This document shows positions 1-11,127 of a stretch of 64,000 nucleotides of DNA, in pieces. Source of the stretch: Erythroxylum novogranatense (taxonomy: Eukaryota > Streptophyta > Magnoliopsida > Malpighiales > Erythroxylaceae); NCBI GenBank assembly GCA_029891385.1, contig CM057233.1, positions 46,826,063 through 46,890,062 of the forward strand. Reading direction: 5' to 3'. Under the pieces are notes generated by a model, which did not search any database, had not been told where the DNA came from, and saw nothing but the letters and a program-made list of their open reading frames with translations. How positions within the stretch are numbered: position 1 is the first letter of the stretch; each line of letters opens with the position of its first letter. The translations under genes and the position numbers were made by a program.

Positions 1-656
1 TTACGCACTCACAGTGCTCTCTCTTTCCGTCAGCTTCCTCTCCTTCTCCTCGGTTGGTCCTTACATAAGAATAGGCGATTTTGGTTAATAAGATTTTCTA
101 GGGTTTCGTTTATCGCTTTATCGTTGGTAGATTTCTCTTTGGTATGCCTCCAATCTCTTGCTCTTTCCTCGCGTTTGTTTAATTATTTTTTCTGCAGATT
201 CTTTATTTTTTATTCTGTTTTCTCAGGATCTGTTGCTGATACTCTCCGTTGGGTTGATTGATTAGTTTCCGGGTGGTTGTTTTGAGGATTTCTGATTTGT
301 TTCATGGTTGTGAGTATCTTGTCTCTTGGTTCTTCATTATTTATTTATTTTTCTCTCTATGTCTTATAAATCTTAAAGGTTGTTTCTTTTTTGTTTCTCT
401 TAAAGAAAACGATAGGTTCTTTTATCGTTTGACCGTGTTGTCATGTTGTGCTTCTCTATCTTTTTGTTTTATGAATTTTATTACCCTTATGGGTTGATAT
501 CCTTTAGGGTTTTGGAACTTTGTGGCTTTGTTTCTCGCGTTATTCTTGATTGAAGGTTGTAATCTGTGCTAATATCCATTCATTTCTTTACTAATATTTC
601 TTGTTTTTCATGTCTAAAGGTACTATAATTTTATGGTAACTTGCTTTCTTTAACAG
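1..656 (+). other. Non-coding lead-in to the AAA-ATPase remnant (intron or 5' UTR-like)
   Basis: This stretch is rich in T and in pyrimidine runs, as plant introns and 5' UTRs are, and ends in TTTAACAG directly before the first recognisable AAA-ATPase exon. I see no coding segment related to the N-terminal half of that protein, so the fragment probably starts inside the gene. A block at about 308-410 recurs near 13.3 kb. The short open frame at 258-497 codes for a low-complexity hydrophobic peptide and is not taken as a gene. Confidence 0.5.
308..410 (+). repeat. Dispersed ~100 bp repeat, copy 1
   Basis: The sequence beginning GAGTATCTTGTCTCTTGGTT and running to the TTTGTTTCTC region is repeated in the same orientation at about 13309-13405 with a modest number of mismatches and short indels. 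Both copies lie in intron-like DNA beside gene fragments. It could be a short transposon or a duplicated intron segment. No terminal repeats or target-site duplications are evident. Confidence 0.75.
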
Positions 657-946
657 CCTTGTCAGGGAATATTGCTCTTTGGGCCTCCTGGTACGAGGAA
701 AACAATGTTGGAAAAAGCTATTGCAACTGAGGCTGGTGCGAACTTCCTAAACATCTTTATGTCTAACATTACTTCAAAGGTGCTTATTTTATGGATTACG
801 CGTTTCCTCCCTATGGTTTTAGTTGTTGGATCTCGTTAAAAAACAAATTTATTTGTTTGTAGTGGTTTGGTGAAGGAGAGAAGTATGTAAAGGCGGTATT
901 CTCTTTGGCTAGCAAAGTAACTCCTAGCGTGATTTTTGTAGACGAG
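657..946 (+). pseudogene. AAA-ATPase pseudogene, exons with Walker A and Walker B
   Basis: There are two exons. Exon 657-779 (41 codons) reads through [18 protein letters not shown]. This is the P-loop of a plant AAA-ATPase of the ATAD1/MSP1-like (meiotic clade) type, but the conserved second Gly of GTGKT is Arg, and Ala is replaced by Glu in MLAKA. Exon 863-946 (28 codons) begins WFGEGEKYVKAVF and ends VIFVDE, the Walker B motif. Both are framed by AG and GT. Family members use ATP to extract or remodel proteins. With the P-loop Gly lost this copy should not bind ATP normally. The coding continues at 10526 after an inserted LTR element. I infer a pseudogene; family assignment is firm, subfamily less so. 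Confidence 0.9.
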
Positions 947-1121
947 GTTTGTTCAAATAATAAGCATTTTGATACTTCTCTACTTGTTTCTTATGTCCCC
1001 TCTCTGTGTTATTTTATGTGATTCTGCAGAATGTAATCCAATGGAAATTGCATATGCACCATGAGTGTGCCAAGATTTCTGTTCATTTTTTGTCTATGTG
1101 TCTTTTAGAGTCTGATGTTTT

Positions 1122-1126
1122 AATTC
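1122..1126. repeat. Target-site duplication AATTC (left)
   Basis: AATTC at 1122-1126 directly precedes the element end TGTTGGGACCC, and the same five bases follow the other end at 10480-10484. A perfect 5 bp duplication is the normal trace of LTR-retrotransposon integrase and fixes the element borders. Confidence 0.95.
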
Positions 1127-4100
1127 TGTTGGGACCCGATCCGGGAACCGGATCCCAACCGAATAAACTTAACACTTAGAACGAATGACGGAATCAATGG
1201 AAACGGAAGCGAAAGGAAACGAAGGAGACGAAAGTTCGGATCGAATTGCGAAATGCGGAAGCGCACAAATCCGAAAGTCGCGAAAGCGAAGCAAAAGCAG
1301 CGGAAGCAAATGCTAATAGAATCAAGCGAGCAGATTCAATCGAATATAGCGAAGCGAAATAATCGAATCTGAATCACAAAGCGGAACGAATAAGCGGCGG
1401 GATCGAATCGAATGCAAATCGAATTCGGATAGAAAACAAAGTAAGCAAACAAATCAATGTAAATCAAACACTTTCCGACATCCGTGACTAAGCAAAGAGC
1501 GAGAAATGAAACGCGTTGGGGATTCTAAGGCGTTCCAAAATTCGTTATGAATTTTTTTTCTTTTCTTATTCTCATTCCTTATTCATTTCTTCTCTTACTC
1601 AAACACATTTAAAACATAACCAATGCATCCAATTTCCAAAATTACACTTTTATCCCAAATCTTATCGAAAATTCAAGAAGATAATTTACCGCTTTATCCT
1701 AACTCCAAATTCTCGCAGCGCGAATACACTTCTATAATCTCAAATCTGACTCAAAATCATCGGACACTCCGTCAGGAATCCGAACACCAATGAAACGCAC
1801 ATTTAAACCTAACACTTCCATAATTCTCAAATCAACATACCAATCTCATAACTCGATCAAATTCTCAAATCACCATACATATATATTCCCAAATTATTCA
1901 TAATTTCATAAACAAATTTCTCATTCATTCACAATACTCAACTTTATACACAAATACACTTTCTTTCAAATCTATCTTAAACCATAAACATTTCCATACT
2001 CAAATTTCAGATTACTCAAAACTAACTCATGCAAATTTCAAAAGCACAAAACCGTCGGGCGATGTCTTCACATTCTTTCATCCAATCTCCGCTCGAAACA
2101 CGGAGATGGGGATGAAAGGGGTGAACTTCAGCTCGTGGATAACACATTTATAAAGCGATAAATAAGCGAAATCATTTTCACAAGCTTTTTGCCAAAAGGG
2201 CTAGTTTTTCAAACTTTATAATTTTTCAAACAATTTCCTCAAACACTTTTTTTCATATTTTCAAACTTTTCATATTAATCTCACTTTTTCTCATTTTCAA
2301 AACTTCTTGAATTTTTCATAAATATGAATGCGAACACATAAACAAATCAAAACATATAACACATCGAATGGTGCATTTAGTCCAAGCAGAGCGTCTTTGC
2401 ATGCATCCGCATAAGCGGTCTATCTGTCGTGAGCGAACGTCTACACTTTCGCATTGCATGGTCCATTATAGCAAGTGAAGGAGTCCGAATCGGAGCTCCG
2501 TGCCACTAGCAGGCGACTGGAGAAGGCTATACACATAGAGGCAATGACGACTCACCAAGGACCTACAAACCCACATAACACATAATCGAAAGCGAAAAGT
2601 CGGATTGCTCAAGGCACTTTTCAATTCGTACTTTTCTTCAAAATTTTTCCCAAAATGCATACCACTTAATTTATTCATCTATCATTCACTAAATTCAACA
2701 ATCAAAACATTCAATCAAACAATAATTTCAACAATTGAATAATGCATACACAACAAATGCATTTTCGAAATTTCTATCAAATCATTTAACGAAATGAATT
2801 TACGCTTGTAATAATTTTCCAAAATCATTCGAAATAAACAAAATACGAAAATCTTTTCTTTCATTTTCTCAAATTTTGAAAAGTAATATTTAACTTATAA
2901 ATCAAAATATAAATATGCTACCCACCTCGAAATATTGCTGGAAACTTGATTTCAAGCTCCAATTGATCCTTGCTTTTCTCTCTTCAAAATACCAAAACCT
3001 AAACCATAATCATCCAAATTTCACATCGAAAATACTTAATTTTCACAATCAACTTAGAATTCACCAATTCCATTTACATTCAAGCTATTTCAATCTCCAA
3101 TTTTGAAAATTCCCAATTTTCAAAATTGGCCTAAACCAATACACTCGAATTCAATCTCATAAAACATAATCTCTTCAAAATTAATCTCACAATTCCTCAA
3201 TTCACATTAATTCCAAACTATTTAAATCCTCAATTTCAAAAATCCCTAAATCTTAAAATTGGCCTAAACCAATTTATCCAAATTCAATACCATAAAATAC
3301 AATTTCTTCAAAATTGATTTCATATATCATCAATTCATCATATTTCCTATAATTCTACACCAAAATATCTCAAAATTCTTCATCATAAAATTAAGCCTAA
3401 ACCTTACTCAATTTTTCATCCAAAATTAAACCCAACCTAAAGCATATACATCAAAATTAATTCCACAATCCCTAAACCCATCTCATATGTCATAATTCTA
3501 AACCAAAATTAATCAAAATCTCAAAGTAGAAAATTTCTCTTACCTCATTTCTCCACCAAATTGAATTTTCTTGGCTCATGAAGAAGCTCTCTTCATTCTC
3601 CACTCTTTTCCTTCTTGGAAAAATCCCAAAGGCTTGAAGAATTGAGTAGACAAAATCAAATTTACCTTTCTCTCTCTTCTTTTCTCCATCACCCGAAACT
3701 CTCTCTTCTTATTTCTTCTTCTTTCTCTTCTTCTGTAATTTTCCAGACTTCTCCAGCCACTTTCGTGGCTTTTAATAAGCCAAAACGACATCTCTTGTAT
3801 GTGTTTCATTAATTGAAGGTCAAATGACCAAATTGTCCTTCATTTAAAACTTAAAGTTACACTTACTTGCGGTTTGATTCGCACTATCGATTTGAAGGAA
3901 TTTGTCAAAACTTCCTTCTCGAGAAATGTTCCTCTCACTCATACCAATCCAACGCCACTGACCGCGCTCAATTCCGAGTACTACATCAAAAGTTATGTGC
4001 GAAACAGTGCGGAAATATCCATATTCTAACATATTTTCCATATACGATTATTTCCGTCCAAAATTTCACATTCTTAATCCCGGAATTGAAACTCGATGTC

Positions 4101-5491
4101 TTCATAACAATTGTAGCCTTATGTCCCTAGTTTAATTCAAAATAAGAATCGCCTCATTTCGATTCCCAGATCAAAAGTTATGCTCAAATTACTCTCAGGT
4201 GTTCCCAATTCAAAAATTAAACCCTAATCCGAACTTAAATTCAAAAATTAAAAGTCTTAGGGGCAAAATTGACATTTCATGTCTTCATATGATTTGTAGC
4301 CCCTTGTCTTATCTTTATTTCTCCTCAAGAATCGCTTCAATCGGATCTCTACAGATCCCGAATTTCACAAAACACTGAATCATGCTCGGAAAATTTCCCG
4401 ACTCAATTTGATTAAATTAATCACCACTAATTTAATCTCAAAAGTTCACAAATTTCTTATAAAATGAAATTCAATGTCTTAGGAATCCAACGCAAAAAGA
4501 ATCAACTCAATCGGATGTCGGACGGAAAAGATATAGGCAAAATAGTGAGCAAAGGTCGGATTAAAACAAAGAAATCAAAAATTTGAAACAAAAGCAGCGT
4601 CGTGTCGTCGGACGCCCCAACTCATGAGGGCGAGACGCCGCTCAGAGGCGAGCCGCCCCCTTCGCGAGGCGAGACGCCGCTCGCGAGGCGAGACGCCTGC
4701 TTCGCTAGGCGAGGCGTCGCCTAGCGAGGCGCATGACTCATGAGGCGAGCCTTGCCCTCATGAGGGCGAAGCATACCGCCTCGCCGAGGCGTCGCGCTTA
4801 GCGAGGCGTCTGATGCCCGCTCGCTAGGCGAGCCGTCGCCTAGCGAGGCGCTAAACCTTTTCCTTTTTTTTTTTTTTCCTCTAAACTTCCAAAATTCATA
4901 ACTTTTACTCCGAACTCCGATTTTGACAAACTTAGTCTCTATAGAAAGCTTGAGAGAAGCTCTAAATCTTCCAAGAAGAACAAAAACTCAATTCGACTCC
5001 TCGGAGTCCATTTTCGTCAAAGATACTATTCTCTATCTGGACTTGTAAAAATCATAACTTAAGTTTAGAGATCGAAAAATTTCATACTTTATATCGAAAT
5101 AAAGATCAAAACAAATCCTTCAATTTTCATGAAGAACATCAAAGCTCAATTAACCTCTAACTCGGTTAATTTCTCAGTCAAAGTTCCAACCAATATAAAG
5201 TCAAACCCGATCAAACATAAACTTTGACCGATCATAACTTTCACTCCGATATCGAAAAATTACAAACTTTATGTCCACAAAATCTCTTAACATAATCTAC
5301 AAGTTTCATGTAGATCATTTTATCAAATTTTGCCTCAAACAAAAGTCAACCTTCAAAGGCGGAAAGTCAACTATTACACAATTTTCATATTTTCATACTT
5401 TCTCTCTTTATTTCATGATCTTCAACTTAATTTCAATCAACTCATCCACTTGATCATAGTCAAATTGTCACTCAAGGTTCGGGGTCCAACA
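1127..5491 (-). repeat. 3' LTR of the minus-strand element (left copy)
   Basis: It begins TGTTGGGACCCGATCC and ends GGGGTCCAACA on the plus strand, so the LTR itself reads TGTTGGACCCC... on the minus strand. In order from its minus-strand start it holds: degenerate blocks starting CATAACTTT-like (about 4890-5440, seen in reverse), a poly-T tract, a GC-rich hairpin tract (4597-4852), an agaag-rich probable leader (3560-3800), a promoter-like area (2360-2560) and a purine/CG-rich end (1140-1500). All short open frames in it are matched by shifted versions in the other LTR and are not genes. Confidence 0.95.
4597..4852. repeat. GC-rich hairpin repeat tract in the left LTR
   Basis: About 250 bp built from variants of GCGAGGCGAGACGCC and CGTCGCCTAGCGAGGCG, with several self-complementary units (CGCCTAGCGAGGCG type). 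It stands out sharply from the AT-rich surroundings and is followed at once by a run of T. The right LTR carries the same tract at 9590-9832 with several unit differences, as expected of slippage-prone repeats. Confidence 0.9.
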
Positions 5492-5506
5492 TTTCTCCCC
5501 TCTTAA
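5492..5506 (-). other. Polypurine tract
   Basis: On the minus strand the 15 bases just before the 3' LTR are purine-rich (AAGAGGGGAGAAA core) and are followed directly by TGTTGGACC. This is the usual plus-strand DNA primer of LTR retrotransposons and confirms the minus orientation. Confidence 0.85.
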
Positions 5507-6104
5507 AAGAATTTCGTCCTCGAAATTCACACTTACTAAACTCCAAGTAACTCATTCTTGCATAAATTTCTTTCTAAACAATGATCATCAAGCACTTTCT
5601 TACTAATTTCTTTCCACAACTCATAATCAATTTCTTTTAATCACTTCTTTACTCTTCATACATATTCTCAATCTCTTGAAATTTTCACTTCCTTAAATCA
5701 TATATCACTCATATCATATCAAAACACTATATCTATAACTCATTATTTCTTTAAATATGGACACAGTCAATGGTCCATTTCTTAAGGAACCCTAATATGG
5801 TTCAATCATCATTATGTCATCATTCTTTCATCTATATCAATTCATCACAATTTCTCGAAGTTCTAATCTTAATTTCCTCAACACATTTCGAAAGTCAAAC
5901 ATATTCTGAACACTCAAATCAAACCAATCATTTGAATTCATCAAATAGTCATACATATCAATTTTCAAATTCCTAAAGGCAATCATACTTCTTTCATCAA
6001 AATCAAATGATCACTTAGCACATTCTCACAAATTCACTCTTATCTTTACAAACTCGTATCAATTCCTTATTCATACTCATACGCCCAAGTAAGATCATAT
6101 TACT
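5507..6104 (-). other. Non-coding interior of the long-LTR element
   Basis: About 600 bp of AT-rich DNA between PPT and PBS. The only open frames are short and hydrophobic or low in complexity. No gag, protease, RT, RNase H or integrase motif is visible. The part nearest the PBS (TCACTTAGCACATTCTC region) is shared with the element remnant at about 61.2 kb, which ties the two to one family. Confidence 0.8.
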
Positions 6105-6118
6105 GGGCTCTGATACCA
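6105..6118 (-). other. Primer-binding site, initiator-Met tRNA
   Basis: The minus strand reads TGGTATCAGAGCCC four bases inside the right LTR border. TGGTATCAGAGC is complementary to the 3' end of plant initiator-methionine tRNA, the commonest plant LTR-element primer. Confidence 0.92.
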
Positions 6119-6122
6119 TAAA

Positions 6123-9100
6123 TGTTGGGACCCGATCCGGGAACCGGATCCCAACCGAATAAACTTAACACTTAGAACGAATGACGGAATCAATGGAAAC
6201 GGAAGCGAAAGGAAACGAAAGGAGACAGAAAGTTCGGATCGAAATTGCGAAATGCGGAAGCGCACAAATCCGAAAGTCGCGAAGCGGAAGCAAAGGCAAG
6301 CGGAAGCAAATGCTAATAGAATCAAGCGAGCGATTCAATCGAATATAGCGGCGAAATAATCGAATCTGAATCACAAAGCGGAACGAATAAGCGGCGGGAT
6401 CGAATCGAATGCAAATCAATTCGGATAGAAAACAAAGTAAGCAAACAAATCAATGTAAATGAAACACTTTCCGACATCCGTGACTAAGCAAAGAACGGAA
6501 AGCGAAGCGCGTTGGGGATTCTAAGGCGTTCCAAAATCCGTTATGAATTTTTTTTTCTTTTTCTTATTCTCATTCCTTATTCATTTCTTCTCTTACTCAA
6601 ACACATTTAAAACATAACCAATGCATCCAATTTCCAAAATTACACTTTTATCCCAAATCTTATCGAAAATTCTAAATAACTACCTTTATCCTAACCAAAA
6701 ATTCTGCAAAGCGAATACACTTCTATAATCTCAAATACACTCAAAATCATCGGACACTCCGTCCGAATCCGAACACCAATGACACGCACATTTAAACCTA
6801 ACACTTCCATAATTCTCAAATCAACATACCAATCTCATAACTCGATCAAATTCTCAAATCAGTCATACATATATATTCCCAAATTATTCATAATTTCATA
6901 AACAAATTTCTCATTCATTCACAATACTCAACTTTATACACAAATACACTTTCTTTCAAATCTATCTTAAACCATAAACATTTCCATACTCAAATTTCAG
7001 ATTACTCAAAACTAACTCATGCAAATTTCAAAAGCACAAAACCGTCGGAACTGATGTCTTCACATTCTTTCATCCAATCTCCTGCTCGAAACCTGGAGAT
7101 GGGGATGAAAGGGGGGTGAGCTCGAAAGCTCGTGGATAACACATTTATAAACTGATAAATAAGCGGAAATCATTTTTCACAAGCTTTTTGCCAAAAGGGC
7201 TAGTTTTTCAAACTTTATAATTTTTCAAACAATTTCCTCAAACACTTTTTTTTTCATATTTTTCAAACTTTTCATATTAATCTCACTTTTTCTCATTTTC
7301 AAAACTTCTTGAATTTTCATAAATATGAATGCGAACACATAAACAAATCAAAACATATAACACATCGAATGGTGCAGCTAGGTCCAAGCAGAGCGTCTTG
7401 CATAGTCCGCATAGCGGTCTGTGCGATCGTGAACGAACGTCTTATACTTTCCGCATTGCGGTCCAGTGTAGCCGTGAAGGAGTCCGAAATCAGACTCCGT
7501 GCCCTAATGAGCGACTGGAGAAGGCTATACACATAGAGACAATGACGACTCACCAAGGGACCTACCAAACCCACATAACACATAATCGAAAGCGAAAAGT
7601 CGGATTGCTCAAGGCACTTTTCAATTTCGTACTTTTCTTCAAAATTTTCCCAAAATGCATACCACTTAATTTATTCATCTATCATTCACTAAATTCAACA
7701 ATCAAAACATTCAATCAAACAATAATTTCAACAATTGAATAATGCATACACAACAAATGCATTTTGAAATTTCTATCAAATCATTTAACGAAATGAATTT
7801 ACGCTTGTAATAATTTTCCAAAATCATTGAAATAAACAAAGTACGAAAATCTTTTCTTTCATTTTCTCAAATTTTGAAAAGTAATATTTAACTTATAAAT
7901 CAAAATATAAATATGCTACCCACCTCGAAATATTGCTTAAACTTGATTTCAAGCTCCAATTGATCCTTGCTTTTCTCTCTTCCAAAATACCAAAACCTAA
8001 ACCATAATCATCCAAATTTCACATCGAAAATACTTAATTTTCACAATCAACTTAGAATTCACCAATTCCATTTACATTCAAGCTATTTCAATCTCCAATT
8101 TTGAAAATCCCCAATTTTCAAAATTGGCCTAAACCAATACACTCGAATTCAATCTCATAAAACATAATCTCTTCAAAATTAATCTCACAATTCCTCAATT
8201 CACATTAATTCCAAACTATTTAAATCCTCAATTTCAAAAATCCCTAAATCTTAAAATTGGCCTAAACCAATTTATCCAAATTCAATACCATAAAATACAA
8301 TTTCTTCAAAATTGATTTCATATATCATCAATTCATCATATTTCCTATAATTCTACACCAAAATATCTCAAAATTCTTCATCATAAAATTAAGCCTAAAC
8401 CTTACTCAATTTTTCATCCAAAATTAAACCCAACCTAAAGCATATACATCAAAATTAATTCCACAATCCCTAAACCCATCTCATATGTCATAATTCTAAA
8501 CCGAAAATTAATCAAAATCTCAAAGTAGAAAAATTTCTCTTACCTCATTTCTCCACCAAATTCGAATTTTCTTGGCTCATGAAGAAGCTCTCTTCATTCT
8601 CCACTCTTTTCCTTCTTGGAAAAATCCCAAAGGCTTGAAGAATTGAGTAGACAAAATCAAATTTACCTTTCTCTCCTTTTCTCCATCACCCGAAACTCTC
8701 TCTTCTTATTTCTTCTTCTTTCTCTTCTTCTGTAATTTTCCAGACTTCTCCAGCCACTTTCGTGGCTTTTAATAAGCCAAAACGACATCTCTTGTATGTG
8801 TTTCATTAATTGAAGGTCAAATGACCAAATTGTCCTTCATTTAAAACTTAAAGTTACACTTACTTGCGGTTTGATTCGCACTATCGATTTGAAGGAATTT
8901 GTCAAAACTTCCTTCTCGAGAAATGTTCCTCTCACTCATACGAATCCAACGCCACTGACCGCGCTCAATTCCGAGCACTACATCAAAAGTTATGTGCGAA
9001 ACAGTGCGGAAATATCCATATTCTAACATATTTTCCATGTACGATTATTTCCGTCCAAAATTTCACATTCTTAATCCCGGAATTGAAACTCGATGTCTTC

Positions 9101-10479
9101 ATAACAATTGTAGCCTTATGTCCCTAGTTTAATTCAAAATAAGAATCGCCTCATTTCGATTCCCAGATCAAAAGTTATGCTCAAATTACTCTCAGGTGTT
9201 CCCAATCCAAAAATTAAACCCTAATCTGAACTTAAATTCAAAAATTAAAAGTCTTAGGGGCAAAATTGACATTTCATGTCTTCATATGATTTGTAGCCCC
9301 TTGTCTTATCTTTATTTCTCCTCAAGAATCGCTTCAATCGGATCTCTACAGATCCCGAATTTCACAAAACACTGAATCATGCTCGGAAAATTTCCCGACT
9401 CACTTTGATTAAATTAATCACCACTAATTTAATCTCAAAAGTTCACAAATTTCTTATAAAATGAAATTCAATGTCTTAGGAATCCAACGCAAAAGAATCA
9501 ACTCAATCGGATGTCGGACGGAAAGATATAGGCAAAATAGTGAGCAAAGGTCGGATTAAAACAAAGAAATCAAAAATTTGAAACAAAAGCGGCGTCGTAT
9601 GCGTGACGGACGCCCCAACTCATGAGAGCGAGGCGCCGCTTGAGGAGGAGCCGCCCGCTCGCGAGGCGAGACGCCGCTCATGAGGCGAGGCGTCGCCTAG
9701 CGAGGCGCACACTTCATGAGGGCGAGCCTTGCCTCGCGAGGCGAGCCAGCCCGCCTCGCCAGGCGAGCGTCGCCTAGCGAGGCGCGTCTGAGCGCCCGCT
9801 CGCTAGGCGAGCCGTCGCCTAGCGAGGCGCTAAACCTTTTCCTTTTTTTTTTTTTTCCTCTAAACTTCCAAAATTCATAACTTTTACTCCGAACTCCGAT
9901 TTTGACAAACTTAGTCTCTATAGAAAGCTTGAGAGAAGCTCTAAATCTTCCAAGAAGAACAAAAACTCAATTCGACTCTCACGGAGTCCATTTTCCGTCA
10001 AAGATACTATTCTCTATCTGAGACTTGTAAAAATCATAACTTAAGTTTCCGAGATCGAAAAATTTCATACTTTATATCGAAATAAAGATCAAAACAAATC
10101 CTTCAATTTTCATGAAGAACATCAAAGCTCAATTAACCTCTAACTCGGTTAATTTCTCAGTCAAAGTTCCAACCAATATAAAAGTCAAACCCGATCAAAC
10201 ATAAACTTTGACCGATCATAACTTTCACTCCCGATATCGAAAAATTACAAACTTTATGTCCACAAAAATCTCTTAACATAATCTACAAGTTTCATGTAGA
10301 TCATTTTATCAAATTTTGCCTCAAACAAAAGTCAACCTTCAAAGGCCAGAAAGTCAACTATTACACAATTTTTCATATTTTCATACTTTCTCTCTTTATT
10401 TCATGATCTTCAACTTAATTTCAATCAACTCATCCACTTGATCATAGTCAAATTGTCACTCAAGGTTCGGGGTCCAACA
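6123..10479 (-). repeat. 5' LTR of the minus-strand element (right copy)
   Basis: This 4357 bp LTR is the partner of 1127-5491 (4365 bp). It runs from TGTTGGGACCC to GGTCCAACA and carries the same internal order, including the GC-rich tract at 9590-9832. Differences from the left copy are concentrated as one- or two-base indels at CG and CAG/CTG sites, for example GAGACAGAAAG here against GAGACGAAAG on the left. Confidence 0.95.
9590..9832. repeat. GC-rich hairpin repeat tract in the right LTR
   Basis: Counterpart of 4597-4852, built from the same GCGAGGCG and CGTCGCCTAGC units in a slightly different arrangement, and again followed by a T run and the TCTAAACTTCCAAAATTC block. Confidence 0.88.
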
Positions 10480-10525
10480 AATTCACTCTAATATGTTCAT
10501 TTCCTCAATTTGCCTTTTGCTTTAG

Positions 10526-11127
10526 GTGGATAACATATTGTGAAGACAAGAAAATCCAGGAGAACATGAGGCTATGCACAAAATGAAGAATGAGTTCATG
10601 GTGAACTGGGATGTTCTGCGTACAAAAGATAAAGAACGAGTATTGGTCCTTGCTGCTACAAATAGGCCTTTTGACCTCGATGAGGCTGTTATAAGGAAAC
10701 TTCCAAGGAGGTTTTCTATTGTTCTCATATTCTTACTCTGTTTCTTTCTCCTTGTATCTAGTGCAATAGCAACATTATTGACTTGTACAAATGGGGTTTG
10801 TAGATTGATGGTCAACTTGGCAGATGCACCAAACAGGGAAAAGATTCTGAAAGTCATTCTAGCCAAAGAAGATTTGGCTCCTGATGTCGATCTGGAAGCA
10901 GTTGCAAATATGACAGAAGGTTATTCAGAAAGTGATTTGAAGGTTAGAAGTTTTTTCTTTTACCCTCTTTCCTGCAGTTCCATTTCTCTAATATGTGACT
11001 TTTGCCATTTCGAGATTCTGAATATTTTTGTTGTTTATTTCGTCAGAATCTTTGCGTGACAATCGAGAAATATTGGGAAAGGTTAGAAGTTTGTCCCATT
11101 CGAGAAATATTGGGAAAGGAAAAGAAG
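10526..11127 (+). pseudogene. AAA-ATPase pseudogene, exons 3-5
   Basis: This continues the gene split by the LTR element. Exon 10526-10710 encodes [19 protein letters not shown] through [24 protein letters not shown] (sensor 1 Asn region and arginine-finger area). The TGA replaces the Gly codon expected after the Leu. Exon 10804-10942 encodes [20 protein letters not shown] to [12 protein letters not shown]; Gly of the usual YSGSDL is Glu. Exon 11047-11127 starts NLCVT and ends EILGKEKK, but the usual AAHC stretch is replaced by a 28 bp insert that copies the nearby GAGAAATATTGGGAAAGG. Splice borders are kept. The premature stop and the insert make this a pseudogene. Confidence 0.92.

Larger units (their letters stand above)
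1127..10479 (-). mobile_element. Non-autonomous LTR retrotransposon with 4.36 kb LTRs and 0.63 kb interior
   Basis: The element has two directly repeated LTRs (1127-5491 and 6123-10479), TG...CA ends and a perfect TSD. Its PBS matches the 3' end of initiator-Met tRNA and sits next to the right LTR, so it reads on the minus strand. A purine tract lies next to the left LTR. The 631 bp interior has no gag or pol, so it must be moved by proteins of another element. Long LTRs with a non-coding interior recall LARDs, but the interior is far shorter than usual for them. It interrupts the AAA-ATPase remnant between the Walker B exon and the next exon. Related LTR sequence recurs at 29-34 kb and 58-64 kb. 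The LTRs are very similar along their length but differ by many small indels. Confidence 0.95.

Noticed and set aside
258..497. 79-codon open frame near the window start
   Set aside because: It is a T-rich, hydrophobic translation of intron-like DNA and contains part of the dispersed repeat also found at 13.3 kb.
6105..6118. tRNA-Met gene fragment
   Set aside because: Only the 3' tRNA complement is present, next to an LTR; the other PBS sites show the same. No cloverleaf can be formed.
3844..9127. Duplicated 65- and 87-codon frames in the two LTRs of the first element
   Set aside because: They occur only because the LTRs are duplicated. Both strands are open by chance and no conserved domain is visible.
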